Positions 33,409-42,242 of a stretch of 64,000 bases of DNA are shown here, one piece after another; the stretch's first letter is position 1, and the number at the start of each line of letters is the position of its first letter. The notes under the pieces are model-generated. The model did not search any database. It saw only the letters and a list, made by a program, of their open reading frames with translations, and was not told where the DNA came from. This DNA is from Comamonas antarctica. Lineage in GTDB: Bacteria; Pseudomonadota; Gammaproteobacteria; Burkholderiales; Burkholderiaceae_C. Made by a program: the position numbers and the translations under genes. The stretch is taken from positions 124,001 to 188,000 of the forward strand of contig NZ_CP054841.1 in NCBI RefSeq assembly GCF_013363755.1, read 5' to 3'.

Positions 33409-34959
33409 ATGAGCGACACCACCGAGTTCAAGGCCACCCTCACGCGCTATCTCAAGGCGCGGATTCCGTTCATCTCCATTCGCAGCGCGGAACGCGCGCG
33501 CGTGCTCGACCTGATGCGCGAGGTCGTGGCCACGCTCAACGCGCCGGTCTATGTGCACACGCTGTCGCAGGGCACGCGCGAACTCGCGACCGGCCGCTCG
33601 GTCAACGAGGACCGCTCGGCCGCGGGCGCCGTGGACTTCGCGAGCCAGCAGTTCGCGCAGCGCCAGAACCTGTCGGTGGTGCTGACCGAGATCTCCGACA
33701 TCGAGGACGACACCGCGTCGGCGCGCCACCTGCTCGACGTGGTGATGCTGGCGGCCGAGCACAGCGGCGTGGTGGTGGTCATCACCACCAAGCCGGTCTG
33801 GGGCCAGTTGCAGCGCGCCGGCATGTCGCTCGCGCTGTCCTACCCCACCGAAGACGAGATGCACGCCATCATCCGCGAGAACCTCGACGCCTACCGCAGC
33901 CACTTTCCCATCGAATGGGACGCCGACGACGAGCGCCGCGCCGCGGCCATCCTTGCCGGCATCTCGCGCATCGAGGCGGAAAACATTATTGCCACGCTGC
34001 TGGCCAACGGCCGCGTGAGCAAGGCCGACATGGTCGAGCTGATGCACGCCAAGGACCGCATCTTTGCCGACATCTCGGGCATCGAGCGCGTGGCCGTGCG
34101 CGGCACCGAGCTCAATGTCGGTGGCCTGGGCGGCCTCAAGTCGTGGCTCGACAAGGAGCGTCCGCTGCTCACCGCCGACCTGCGCGAGCGCGGCATCCGC
34201 CCGCCGCGCGGCGTGCTGCTGGTCGGCGTGCCGGGCTGCGGCAAGTCGCTGTCGGCCAAGGCGATTGCCGCCAACTGGGGCCTGCCGCTGTACCGGCTCG
34301 ACCTGTCGACGATCCACGGCCAGTACCTGGGCCAGAGCGAGTCGCGCCTCAAGGATGCGCTGGCCACCGCCGACCATGTCTCGCCCTGCGTGCTCTGGAT
34401 CGACGAGATCGAGAAGGGCCTCGCCGGCGCGCAGGGGGGCGGCGACGGCGGCACCTCGACGCGCCTGGTCGGCCAGTTCCTGTACTGGCTGCAGGAAGCG
34501 CGCGCGCGTGTGTTCGTGGTCGCCACCGCCAACGACGTCTCCAAGCTGCCGCCCGAGCTGCTGCGCCGCGGCCGCTTCGACGAGCTGTTCTTCGTCGACC
34601 TGCCCACGCCGCAGGAGCGCCGCGAGATTATCGACATCTACATCCAGCGCGGCCTGAAGCAGGCCATGCCCGAGGAGCTGATGACCGAGCTGGTCGAGCT
34701 GTCGGATGGCTTTGCCGGCTCCGACCTCGAATCGGCGGTGCGCGAAGTCGTCAAGCAAGCCTATCTCGACGGCGATGCCGCCGTGACGCCGGACCTGTTC
34801 CGGCGCAGCTTCATCAACGTGGTGCCGCTGTCCAAGACCGCGCCCGAACAGATCGAGAACATCCGCGCCTGGGGCCGCGAACGCGCCGTGCCGGCCTCGG
34901 GCCAGCCGATCGGCGCCGCGCCCAATCAGCCGCGCCCGCGGCGCCAGGTGCTGGGCTGA
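33409..34959 (+). CDS. Ycf46-like AAA+ ATPase
   Basis: A 516-residue ATPase. Residues 1-230 form an N-terminal domain of the Ycf46 type. The AAA+ module begins [10 protein letters not shown] (238-247). Walker A is GVPGCGKS (273-280), Walker B VLWIDEIE (328-335), sensor 1 is the Asn in VATAND (375) and the arginine fingers lie in LLRRGRFDE (384-392). The second half carries the lid domain ([15 protein letters not shown]). Ycf46 proteins are known in cyanobacteria and chloroplasts, where their role is poorly understood; here the setting is quite different. The ATPase probably remodels one of the four upstream products. Confidence 0.9.
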   Translation: MSDTTEFKATLTRYLKARIPFISIRSAERARVLDLMREVVATLNAPVYVHTLSQGTRELATGRSVNEDRSAAGAVDFASQQFAQRQNLSVVLTEISDIEDDTASARHLLDVVMLAAEHSGVVVVITTKPVWGQLQRAGMSLALSYPTEDEMHAIIRENLDAYRSHFPIEWDADDERRAAAILAGISRIEAENIIATLLANGRVSKADMVELMHAKDRIFADISGIERVAVRGTELNVGGLGGLKSWLDKERPLLTADLRERGIRPPRGVLLVGVPGCGKSLSAKAIAANWGLPLYRLDLSTIHGQYLGQSESRLKDALATADHVSPCVLWIDEIEKGLAGAQGGGDGGTSTRLVGQFLYWLQEARARVFVVATANDVSKLPPELLRRGRFDELFFVDLPTPQERREIIDIYIQRGLKQAMPEELMTELVELSDGFAGSDLESAVREVVKQAYLDGDAAVTPDLFRRSFINVVPLSKTAPEQIENIRAWGRERAVPASGQPIGAAPNQPRPRRQVLG

Positions 34960-35350
34960 GCGCGGCGACGGGTGCGGGTGCGGGTGCGGGTGGACACCGA
35001 AGCGCTTGCCCGGCCCGCCCGTTCGCCCTGCGCCGGGCGAAACGCATATCCGGCTCGCTCTGAACCTGTCGAAGGGTGTAATCCGCTCATCCTGAGTCTG
35101 TCGAAGGATGCCACCCGTTCACCCTAGGCGGGCCCCCCTGAGCCTGTCGAAGCTTGGGTGTCGCGCCACCAACCTACGCTTGTTCGTACCTGACTCCTGG
35201 CCGTCCATCCTTCGACAGGCTCAGGACGAACGGAGGGAACCTTGGAAGCGCGTGTCCCGCTCACCTGAGCCTGTCCAAGGGCGCAAACCGCTCGCCCTGA
35301 GCCTGTCGAAGGGTGATCATCTCGAGTGAAGCCGCAATCCCGTCACCCCA
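34960..35350. repeat. Cluster of REP-like repeats and a GGGTGC microsatellite
   Basis: The 419-bp gap between the ATPase and YciI genes has no gene. It starts with 3.8 copies of GGGTGC (34970-34992) and then about six copies of the REP-like element: near 35051-35077, 35084-35110, 35115-35153 (with an insert), 35205-35232 (inverted), 35258-35283 and 35288-35316. Core is CGCTCGCCCTGAGCCTGTCG followed by AAGGGTG. Such repeats are common in this family and may pause transcription or bind proteins. Confidence 0.8.
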
Positions 35351-35378
35351 CACTCGCAGACACGGCACACGACACCGC

Positions 35379-35675
35379 ATGCTTTTTGCCATCATCTTCA
35401 CCGACAAGCCCGACCACGCTGACCTGCGTGCCGCCCACCTCCAGGCGCATATCGATTGGCTGGAACAAAACAAGGACGTGGTGCCGATTGCCGGTTCGCT
35501 GCGCCACGCGCCCGACGAGGCCGCGAAAGGCGGGCTGTGGATCGCCGAGGCAGACTCTCGTGCGCAGATCGAGGCGCTGATCCAAACCGACCCCTTCTTT
35601 GCCGCCGGCTTGCGCCAAAGCTACGAAATCCTGCATTGGTCCAAAGCCAACAGCGCGCGCAAGGTGCTTATCTGA
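35379..35675 (+). CDS. YciI family protein
   Basis: A 98-residue YciI-like protein. The N-terminus MLFAIIFTDKPDHADLRAAH and then HIDWLEQNKDVVPIAGSLR match the ferredoxin-like fold of the family with its putative catalytic His-Asp pair. Members are often accessory enzymes near dehydrogenases. It stands alone between a repeat cluster and convergent genes. Exact role unknown. Confidence 0.85.
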   Translation: MLFAIIFTDKPDHADLRAAHLQAHIDWLEQNKDVVPIAGSLRHAPDEAAKGGLWIAEADSRAQIEALIQTDPFFAAGLRQSYEILHWSKANSARKVLI

Positions 35676-35702
35676 GCGCTGCGGGGGGCGCTGCGTAAGG
35701 CC

Positions 35703-36107
35703 TTAGCGTCCTGCCAGCGCCTGCCCATATGGGCTTGCAAGAAAAATAGAAGCCTGGATGTTCAGCACCACGCTGCACCAGAAAACGGCACGAAACTGCG
35801 CCTTCGAGGATTTGTGCCGCAGCAGTTGCTGCGCCAGCAGCGCGCCCGGCCAGCCGCTGAGCAACCCAAGCCAGTGCAGCGTCTTTTCCGAGATGCGCCC
35901 TCTGCCTTGGCGCGCCGCCGACTTGTCGACAGCGTAGGCGAAGAAGCTCACAACGCTCCCTACCGGGTAGCTCCACAGCAGCCAGCGCGGCGGATAGCCG
36001 AAAAAATAGCCGGCCGCGAGCACGACCGGCAGGCACGCCATGGCCAGGATGCTGGCCATGCCCCACGGCGCACGCCGGGCGCGCGCGGGCCGCTGCGTCC
36101 CGCTCAC
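35703..36107 (-). CDS. DUF1294 family membrane protein
   Basis: A 134-residue membrane protein with about three spans. The pattern AYAVDKSAARQGRGRISEKTL followed by LLSGWPGALLAQQLLRHKSSKAQF is the DUF1294 signature. Its start overlaps the stop of the glutathione transferase gene (ATGA), so they are cotranscribed. The function of this family is not known; it is sometimes attached to cold-shock domains, which are absent here. Confidence 0.88.
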   Translation of the reverse strand: MSGTQRPARARRAPWGMASILAMACLPVVLAAGYFFGYPPRWLLWSYPVGSVVSFFAYAVDKSAARQGRGRISEKTLHWLGLLSGWPGALLAQQLLRHKSSKAQFRAVFWCSVVLNIQASIFLASPYGQALAGR

Positions 36108-36883
36108 TTGAACAGCGCGCTGCCCGACTTCACCGCCGCACGCCCATCGATCTGATGCGCCCAGCGCAACAAGTTCGGATACGCCTGCGCATCGAGAAAC
36201 TCCGCCGCGTTGTACACCCGCCCCAGCGCCACGCCGCCATACCAGGGCCAGACGGCCATGTCGGCAATCGTGTACTCGCTGCCGCAGAGGTATTCGTTGT
36301 CCCGCAGCTGGTTGTCAAGCACGCTCAGCTGGCGCTTGGTTTCCATCGTGAAACGGTCGATGGCGTACTGGATCTTCTCGGGCGCATAGACATAGAAATG
36401 GCCGAAGCCGCCGCCCAGATAGGGCGCGCTGCCCATCTGCCAGAACAGCCACGACAGGCATTGCGCACGCTGCGCTCCGGCGGGAATGAAGTGGCCGAAC
36501 TTCTCGGCCAGGTACAGCAGGATGGCGCCCGACTCGAAGACCGGCAGCGCCGGCGTCTCGCTCTGGTCAACGAGCGCGGGAATCTTCGAATTCGGGTTGA
36601 TGGCGACAAAGCCGCTGCCGAACTGCTCGCCCTTGAGGATGTCGATGCGGTGCGCATCGTAGGCCGCGCCCGCGACGCCCAGCGCGGCCAGTTCCTCCAG
36701 CAGGATCGCGACCTTGATGCCGTTGGGCGTTTCCATCGAGTACAGCTGCAGCGGCTTGTCGCCGCGCGCCAGCTCCTGCGTGAACTGGGCGCCGGCCGTC
36801 GGCCGGTTGATGCTGCCGAATTTGCCGCCCAGCGCGGGCGGCGGGGTCCAGACCTTGGGCGGTTCGGAGGGGTTCTGTGCCAT
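36104..36883 (-). CDS. yghU: YghU-type glutathione S-transferase / disulfide reductase
   Basis: A 259-residue member of the YghU/nu class of glutathione transferases. Diagnostic segments are KFGSINRPTAG, LQLYSMETPNGIKV, INPNSKIPAL, FESGAILLYLAEKFG and LGGGFGHFYVYAPEKI. E. coli YghU binds two glutathione molecules and reduces disulfides. Length and N-terminal extension match. Cytoplasmic detoxification role is likely. The DUF1294 gene overlaps its 3' end. Confidence 0.93.
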   Translation of the reverse strand: MAQNPSEPPKVWTPPPALGGKFGSINRPTAGAQFTQELARGDKPLQLYSMETPNGIKVAILLEELAALGVAGAAYDAHRIDILKGEQFGSGFVAINPNSKIPALVDQSETPALPVFESGAILLYLAEKFGHFIPAGAQRAQCLSWLFWQMGSAPYLGGGFGHFYVYAPEKIQYAIDRFTMETKRQLSVLDNQLRDNEYLCGSEYTIADMAVWPWYGGVALGRVYNAAEFLDAQAYPNLLRWAHQIDGRAAVKSGSALFK

Positions 36884-36921
36884 GCGGTGTTCCTTCAGTT
36901 GAGCGCCTAGGATAGAACGAT

Positions 36922-38082
36922 TCAGCGCGCTTCGCCCTGAAGCAGCAGCAAAGCCAGGCGCACGCGCGCCGCGGCCGGCAGGTTCTTGTTGGCCAGGATC
37001 ACCACGCCCATCTGCTGCTGCGGCACGAACGCCACATAGGCGCCAAAGCCGTTGGTGGCGCCGGTCTTGTTGACCCAGGCGCCGGGTTGCGGCGCGCGCG
37101 CCGGCACCAGCCGCTCGACCGCAAGTGTCTCCAGGGCCACGCGGCTGGAATTGCCTTCCAGCAGGATGTCCAATGCCGGCGGCAGCGCGTACTGCTCCCA
37201 GACCAAATCCTGCGTCATGGCGCCGAGCTGGAAATAACCGCGGCGCGTGGCCGCGAGCGCCTGCGCCAGCGGTTCGCCGGCCTTGGACGGGTCGATATTC
37301 AGGTCGATGAACCGGATCAGGTCGCGCGCGCTGGTCTTCACGCCATAGGCTTCGGCCGCGAGCAGGCCGGGGTTCACGCGCACCGGCGCATCGGCCTTGT
37401 CGTAGCCCTGGGCATAGCGGTGCATGGCAGACGCTGGCACGTCGAGATAGGTATCGCGCAGCCCCAGCGCGGGAAACAGCATCTTCTGCATGGCGTCCGT
37501 GAAGGGCATCTCCCAGGCCTTGGCCGCCGCCATGCCCAGCAGCCCGAGGCTCGGGTTGGCATAGCTGCGCGCCGTGCCCGGGGCATAGGACGGCGTCCAG
37601 GCGCGGTAATAAGCCGTCAGCTGTTCGGGCGTGTCGATGCCGTCGGGCAACTGCAGCGCAAAGCCGCCTGCCGTATGGGTGGCCAGGCCCAGCAGATCCA
37701 CTGCGGCAATCGGGCTGCCGCGCAGCTCGGGCAGGAACTTCGCCGGGCTGTCGGCCAGCGACAGACGGCCGCTGGCCTCGGCCAGCGCCGCGAGCGTGGC
37801 GGTGAAGGTCTTGCTGATCGAGCCGATCTCGAACAGCGTGTCGCTGGTGACGGGCGCATTGCCGGGCTTCGAAGCCAGGCCGAAGTTATGGAAGCGATGG
37901 CGGCCCTGGTGCGTCACGGCAATGGCCATGCCGGCCACGCCGTGTGCGCGCATCACCTGCTCAGCCGCAGCACGGAGCTGCGCATCGCGGTCCGCAGCGG
38001 GCGCCGCGGCGAAGGTCTGGCACGCGGGCGCTGCTGCGCCCAGCGCGGCAAGCTGGAGAATCTGTCGTCTGGTGTGGCCCAT
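36922..38082 (-). CDS. ampC: Class C (AmpC-type) beta-lactamase
   Basis: A serine beta-lactamase of 386 residues. The leader TRRQILQLAALGAAAPA has a twin-arginine-like motif. Active-site motifs: S88-I-S-K91 in GSISKTF, the YAN triad in SYANPSLG and the KTG box in NKTGATNGFGAY. These fit class C enzymes that hydrolyse cephalosporins in the periplasm. No ampR is divergent from it, so expression is not obviously inducible. Peptidase activity on peptidoglycan fragments is a possible alternative. Confidence 0.9.
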   Translation of the reverse strand: MGHTRRQILQLAALGAAAPACQTFAAAPAADRDAQLRAAAEQVMRAHGVAGMAIAVTHQGRHRFHNFGLASKPGNAPVTSDTLFEIGSISKTFTATLAALAEASGRLSLADSPAKFLPELRGSPIAAVDLLGLATHTAGGFALQLPDGIDTPEQLTAYYRAWTPSYAPGTARSYANPSLGLLGMAAAKAWEMPFTDAMQKMLFPALGLRDTYLDVPASAMHRYAQGYDKADAPVRVNPGLLAAEAYGVKTSARDLIRFIDLNIDPSKAGEPLAQALAATRRGYFQLGAMTQDLVWEQYALPPALDILLEGNSSRVALETLAVERLVPARAPQPGAWVNKTGATNGFGAYVAFVPQQQMGVVILANKNLPAAARVRLALLLLQGEAR

Positions 38083-38167
38083 GGGTCGTGCTGCGAGGCA
38101 AAAGCCTCCACTGTAGCCACCCCGCGCGCGCGACTGCCGATCCCACCGGCAAAGCCCCCGATGGCCG

Positions 38168-39583
38168 TCAGATCAGCTTGCCCGGGTTCATGATCTGGTT
38201 CGGGTCGAGCGACTGCTTGACGCGCATCATCAGGTCGAACTCGACCTCCGATTTGTAGTGGCGCAGCTCGTCGCGGCGCAGCTGGCCGACGCCGTGCTCG
38301 GCGCTGATCGAGCCCTGGGCCTCGGCCACGAGGTCATGCACGATGCGGTTGAACCGCGCCGTGGCGGCCGCCAGCGCCTCGGGCGGGGTATCGCGCGGCA
38401 GCAGCACGTTGTAGTGCAGGTTGCCATCGCCCAGATGGCCGAAATTGATGATGCGCACGCCGGGCTGCGCGGCCTGCAGCGCGGCGTCGGCCTGCTGCAC
38501 AAAGGCCGCAAGGGCCGAGATCGGCAGCGCGATGTCGTGCTTGACGGCCTTGCCGGCGCGCATCTGCGCCTGCGAGATGCCTTCGCGGATCTTCCACAGC
38601 GCCTGGGTCTGCGCGCCGCTCACGCTCAGCGCCACGTCTTGCACGCAGGCGTTCTCCAGCGCCGCTTCGAGGCTGCGTTCGAGCAGCGCCGCGAGACCCT
38701 CGCCCTGCGTGTCGGCGAGCTCGATCAGCGCATGGAAGGCGTGTTCGCCCGCCAGCGGCGCGCGCACCTCGCTCACCTGTTCCAGGATCAGCGCCAGCGA
38801 CGGCGCCGACAGCATCTCGAACGCCACCAGCCGTTCGCCGCAATCGGCGCGCAGCCGCGCCAGCAGCTGCACCAGCGCGGCGATATCGCGCGCGCCGACC
38901 CAGGCCGTGGCGCGCGCCACGGGCCGCGGCGAGAGCTTGAGCACGGCGGCGGTGATCACGCCCAGCGTGCCTTCGGAGCCGATGAACAGGTCGCGCAGGT
39001 CATAGCCGGTGTTGTCCTTGCGCAGCGCGCGCAGGCCATGCCACACGCGGCCGTCGGGCAGCACCACCTCGAGGCCCAGCGCCAGCTCGCGCGCGTTGCC
39101 GTAGCGCAGCACCGCGATGCCGCCGGCATTGGTGGCCAGGTTGCCGCCGATGGTGCAGCTGCCTTCGGAGCCCAGGCTCAGCGGGAAGAAGCGGTCGACC
39201 TCCTGCGCCGCGGCCTGGATGTGCGCCAGCAGCACGCCGGCCTCGCAGGTCAGCGTGTTGTTGAGCGGATCGACGCTGCGGATGCGGTTCAAGCGCTGCG
39301 TGCTCAGCACCACCTGCGCGCCGCTGGCATCGGGCGTGGCGCCGCCGCTCATGCCGGTGTTGCCGCCCTGGGTCACCACCGGCGTATGCGTGTCATGGCA
39401 GATGCCCATCACGGCCGCGGTCTGCGCGGTATCGGCGGGGCGCACGACAATGGAGCTGCGGCCGTTCCATTTCCTGAGCCAGTCGCTTTCATAGGGCGCC
39501 TTGGCGGCGTCGTCGAGAACCAGGCCGGCAGCGCCGACGGCGGCATGCAGGCGTTGCAGCAGTTGGGGGTGCAGATTGCTCAT
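38168..39583 (-). CDS. FAD-linked 2-hydroxyacid dehydrogenase (GlcD/D2HGDH type)
   Basis: A 471-residue flavoprotein of the VAO family. The FAD-binding PP-loop is TPVVTQGGNTGMSGGA; LSLGSEGSCTIGGNLATNAGG and GSEGTLGVITAAVLKL are conserved FAD contacts; the C-terminal FGHLGDGNLHYN and SISAEHGVGQLRR are substrate-site motifs. Enzymes of this group oxidise D-lactate, glycolate or D-2-hydroxyglutarate. It lies 3 bp after the racemase-like gene, in the divergent half of a LysR-controlled island, and could oxidise the 2-hydroxy acid released there. Confidence 0.93.
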   Translation of the reverse strand: MSNLHPQLLQRLHAAVGAAGLVLDDAAKAPYESDWLRKWNGRSSIVVRPADTAQTAAVMGICHDTHTPVVTQGGNTGMSGGATPDASGAQVVLSTQRLNRIRSVDPLNNTLTCEAGVLLAHIQAAAQEVDRFFPLSLGSEGSCTIGGNLATNAGGIAVLRYGNARELALGLEVVLPDGRVWHGLRALRKDNTGYDLRDLFIGSEGTLGVITAAVLKLSPRPVARATAWVGARDIAALVQLLARLRADCGERLVAFEMLSAPSLALILEQVSEVRAPLAGEHAFHALIELADTQGEGLAALLERSLEAALENACVQDVALSVSGAQTQALWKIREGISQAQMRAGKAVKHDIALPISALAAFVQQADAALQAAQPGVRIINFGHLGDGNLHYNVLLPRDTPPEALAAATARFNRIVHDLVAEAQGSISAEHGVGQLRRDELRHYKSEVEFDLMMRVKQSLDPNQIMNPGKLI

Positions 39584-39586
39584 GGT

Positions 39587-40246
39587 TCACCAGTCGAGTT
39601 GAATGCGGCCCAGGGCCATGGCGACCGCGGCCTGCGTGGGTTCGACCACGCGCAGGCCGGTCGCGTCTTCGAGCGGCGCGCGAAACGCGGCCATGCCGGC
39701 GCAGCCCATCAGCAGCACATCCGCGCCGTGCTCGTCGCGCAGGCGCTTGCCGGCCGCAACCATGGCCTCGAGCGTTGCCGCATGGTCGGAGAGTTCACTC
39801 ACGCCGCGGCCGATCGCGACCTCGCCCGCGACGCGCTGGGCAATGCCCATCGCGCCCCAGTTGCGCCAGTGGCGGGCTATCGAGCCCTGCAAGATGGCAA
39901 TCACGCCCAAACGCTGGCCCAGCGTCATGGCCGTGAGCGCGCCACATTCGCTGATGCCCAGCGACAGCACGCCGCGCAGCTCGCGCAGCATCTGCAGGCC
40001 CGGGTCGCTGAAGCAGGCGGTGACGAAGCCCGCGGCCCGGTCCTGGTGCTGCTGCGCGAAGGCCAGCACCGACAGCGCCGCGCGGTCCACATCCTGCTGC
40101 GTCTGCACGCCCGGCGGTCCGTCGGCCAGCGTCACGCATTCGATGCGCACGCCGCCGGGCCGGCGCAGCCGCGCCAGCGCGCTGTCGATGCCGGCGGTGA
40201 CGGCCTGGCTGCTGTTGGGATTGATGACGTAAAGCGTGTCGCGCAT
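39587..40246 (-). CDS. Asp/Glu/hydantoin racemase family protein
   Basis: A 219-residue member of the aspartate/hydantoin racemase superfamily. NPNSSQAVTAGID is the N-terminal nucleotide-like motif; the two catalytic cysteines are in FVTACFSDPG and LLMGCAGM. Members epimerise amino acids, hydantoins or cut maleate. A dihydropyrimidinase-like hydrolase across the promoter makes a hydantoin racemase attractive, as the two reactions are sequential. It diverges from the LysR gene with a shared 115-bp control region. Confidence 0.88.
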   Translation of the reverse strand: MRDTLYVINPNSSQAVTAGIDSALARLRRPGGVRIECVTLADGPPGVQTQQDVDRAALSVLAFAQQHQDRAAGFVTACFSDPGLQMLRELRGVLSLGISECGALTAMTLGQRLGVIAILQGSIARHWRNWGAMGIAQRVAGEVAIGRGVSELSDHAATLEAMVAAGKRLRDEHGADVLLMGCAGMAAFRAPLEDATGLRVVEPTQAAVAMALGRIQLDW

Positions 40247-40328
40247 GGGCTGCCTCGTGGGAGCTGGATAGGCTTGGCAGTGTAGAAGCGCCAGCCGACT
40301 TCGACACTTGCCAATTCATGCGTCATGA

Positions 40329-40343
40329 TTAACACCTTGTTAT
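40329..40343. promoter_or_regulatory. LysR-type operator in divergent promoter
   Basis: TTAACA-CCT-TGTTAT is an inverted repeat with five matching base pairs per arm and a 3-base spacer, located between the divergent racemase and LysR genes. A stronger version of the same pattern occurs at 41274. The spacing is shorter than in the classical T-N11-A box, so the assignment to this LysR protein is inferred from the pair of sites. Confidence 0.5.
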
Positions 40344-40361
40344 CTACCTGCGCATTTCCCC

Positions 40362-41279
40362 ATGAGCTTCAACCTCCGCCAGATCGAAGTTTTCCGCGCC
40401 GTCATGATCACCGGCTCGATCCGCGGCGCGGCGCAACTGCTGTTTGTCTCGCAGCCCGCGGTGAGCCGGCTGCTGTCGCATACCGAGGCGCGCGTCGGGT
40501 TTCCGCTGTTCGAGCGCATCCGCGGCCGGCTGTTTGCCACGCCCGAGGCCAAGAAGCTGTTCCACGAGGTCGAGCAGGTCTATGCGGGCGTCAAGCGCGT
40601 CAACGAACTGGCGCGCGAACTCAGCGAACACCAGGAAGGCATACTGAACCTGGTCGCCAGCCCGAGCGTCGGCCAGGCCGTGATCCCGCTGGCCATGGCC
40701 GAGTTCCGCCACAGCAATCCGCAGGTCAAGCTGACCTTCCAGTACCTGGGCCACGCGCCGCTGACCGAGCGCCTGCTCAACCGCCAGGCCGACCTGGCGG
40801 TGACGATTCTCCCGGTGATCCATCCGAATCTGGAGATGGAGGAGCTGGGCAGCGGGCGGCTGGTCTGCATCTGCCCCTACAACCATCCGCTGGCGCGGCG
40901 CGCGACGCTGAGCGTGGCCGATCTGCTGCCCTTCCCCTTGATTGGCTATGACCGCGAGTCGCCGTTTGGCGCGATGGTGCATGCGCTGTTCGCCGACAGC
41001 GGCGAGACGGTGCGCGCCTCGATCGAGGCCGGCTCGCCGCAGAACGCGTGCGCGCTGGTGCAGGCCGGCGCGGGCATTGCGCTGGTCGACGAGTTCTCGG
41101 CCAGCAGCTGGGCGGCCAGCAAGTTCGTGGTGCGTCCGATGCTCAACGCACCCGTGCTCAAGGCCACTTTGGTGCGGCTGCGCACCGAACCGATGTCGCA
41201 GCCCGCGCAGGCCTTCGTCGAGGTGCTGCAGCGCGTGATGGAGCGCGAGGGGTTTCGGGTTTCCACGCAAAGCCATTAA
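40362..41279 (+). CDS. LysR family transcriptional regulator
   Basis: A 305-residue LysR protein. Helix-turn-helix: IRGAAQLLFVSQPAVSRLLSHTEARVG. The effector domain starts near residue 92 (GILNLVASPSVGQ). It is divergent from the racemase and FAD dehydrogenase genes and stands just before SDR, hydrolase and transporter genes. Similar short palindromes occur at both its ends, so it probably controls both sides of the island. The inducer is likely the imported heterocycle or a product. Confidence 0.93.
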   Translation: MSFNLRQIEVFRAVMITGSIRGAAQLLFVSQPAVSRLLSHTEARVGFPLFERIRGRLFATPEAKKLFHEVEQVYAGVKRVNELARELSEHQEGILNLVASPSVGQAVIPLAMAEFRHSNPQVKLTFQYLGHAPLTERLLNRQADLAVTILPVIHPNLEMEELGSGRLVCICPYNHPLARRATLSVADLLPFPLIGYDRESPFGAMVHALFADSGETVRASIEAGSPQNACALVQAGAGIALVDEFSASSWAASKFVVRPMLNAPVLKATLVRLRTEPMSQPAQAFVEVLQRVMEREGFRVSTQSH

Positions 41280-41292
41280 CACGATGTTAATG
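41274..41292. promoter_or_regulatory. Perfect 19-bp palindrome at lysR stop
   Basis: CATTAACA-CGA-TGTTAATG is a perfect palindrome (8+3+8) overlapping the lysR stop codon and lying 163-181 bp before the SDR start. It shares the TAACA-N3-TGTTA form with the site at 40329, so both are likely bound by the same regulator. The rest of this gap holds no other feature. Confidence 0.6.
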
Positions 41293-41454
41293 ACGACGGC
41301 CAAAGTTTCACGCGACATGCCGGGGGGTGGTCGGAATAATGAATGCCATACCAACGCATTCAAGGCCGTCCTCCATGCTGCACTCCACGCCGTCCACCCC
41401 GGCTTTTTGTCCCGCTGAAACCGGCGCCGCCCACCGCTCTGGCGGGGTGTCGGC

Positions 41455-42234
41455 ATGAAGCTCGGCATCGAAGGCCGCCACGCGCTGGTCTGCGCGTCGA
41501 GCCGCGGCCTGGGCCGGGCCTGCGCCGAGTCGCTGGCCGCCGAAGGCGTGCACCTGACGCTGCTGGCGCGCGGCCGTGAAGCGCTCGAAGACACCGCCGC
41601 GCAGATCCGCCGCACGCATGGCGTGACGGTGCATGCGGTGGTCGCCGACATCACCACGCCTGAAGGCCGTGCCGCGGCGCTGGCCGCCCACCCCGCGCCC
41701 GACATCCTGGTGAACAATGCCGGCGGCCCCAAGCCCGGCCATTTCCGCGACTGGGACCGCGCCACCTGGATCGCGGCGCTGGACGCCAACATGCTGGCAC
41801 CGATCGAGATGATCCGTCTCACGCTCGACGGCATGGCGGCGCGGCGCTTTGGCCGCATCGTCAACATCACCTCGTCGGCCGTGAAGGCGCCGATCGACAT
41901 CCTGGGCCTGTCGAATGGCGCGCGCTCCGGGCTCACCGGCTTTGTCGCCGGCATCGCGCGCACGCATGTCGCGCACAACGTCACCATCAACAACCTGCTG
42001 CCCGGCCCGTTCGAGACCGACCGGCTGCTGGAAACCGCGCGCCAGTGGGCCGCGGACAACGGCCTGCCCGAAGGCGAAGTGCTGGCGCGCCGGCGCGCCG
42101 CCAACCCCGCCGGGCGCTTCGGCCGGCCAGAGGAGTTCGGCGATGCTTGCGCCTTCCTGTGCAGCGTGCAGGCCGGCTTCATCACGGCGCAGAACTTGCT
42201 TCTTGACGGGGGTTCCTACCCCGGCACTTTCTAG
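41455..42234 (+). CDS. SDR family oxidoreductase with non-canonical active site
   Basis: A 259-residue short-chain dehydrogenase fold. The cofactor loop is CASSRGLGRACA, in place of the TGxxxGxG form, and VNNAGG is typical. The catalytic Tyr-x3-Lys pair is missing: the Ser in ITSS is followed, 13 residues on, by SNGAR. Some SDR subgroups with this change exist, but their activity is not established. LNLL and PGPFET follow normally. It is the first plus-strand gene after the LysR gene and 8 bp before the hydrolase. Confidence 0.85.
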   Translation: MKLGIEGRHALVCASSRGLGRACAESLAAEGVHLTLLARGREALEDTAAQIRRTHGVTVHAVVADITTPEGRAAALAAHPAPDILVNNAGGPKPGHFRDWDRATWIAALDANMLAPIEMIRLTLDGMAARRFGRIVNITSSAVKAPIDILGLSNGARSGLTGFVAGIARTHVAHNVTINNLLPGPFETDRLLETARQWAADNGLPEGEVLARRRAANPAGRFGRPEEFGDACAFLCSVQAGFITAQNLLLDGGSYPGTF

Positions 42235-42242
42235 TCCCAGCC

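Noticed and set aside
30424..34959. Phage-defence system reading for the AAA+ operon
   Set aside because: No nuclease, TIR, protease or other effector motif, and no adjacent mobile or defence genes; kept only as an operon of unknown role.
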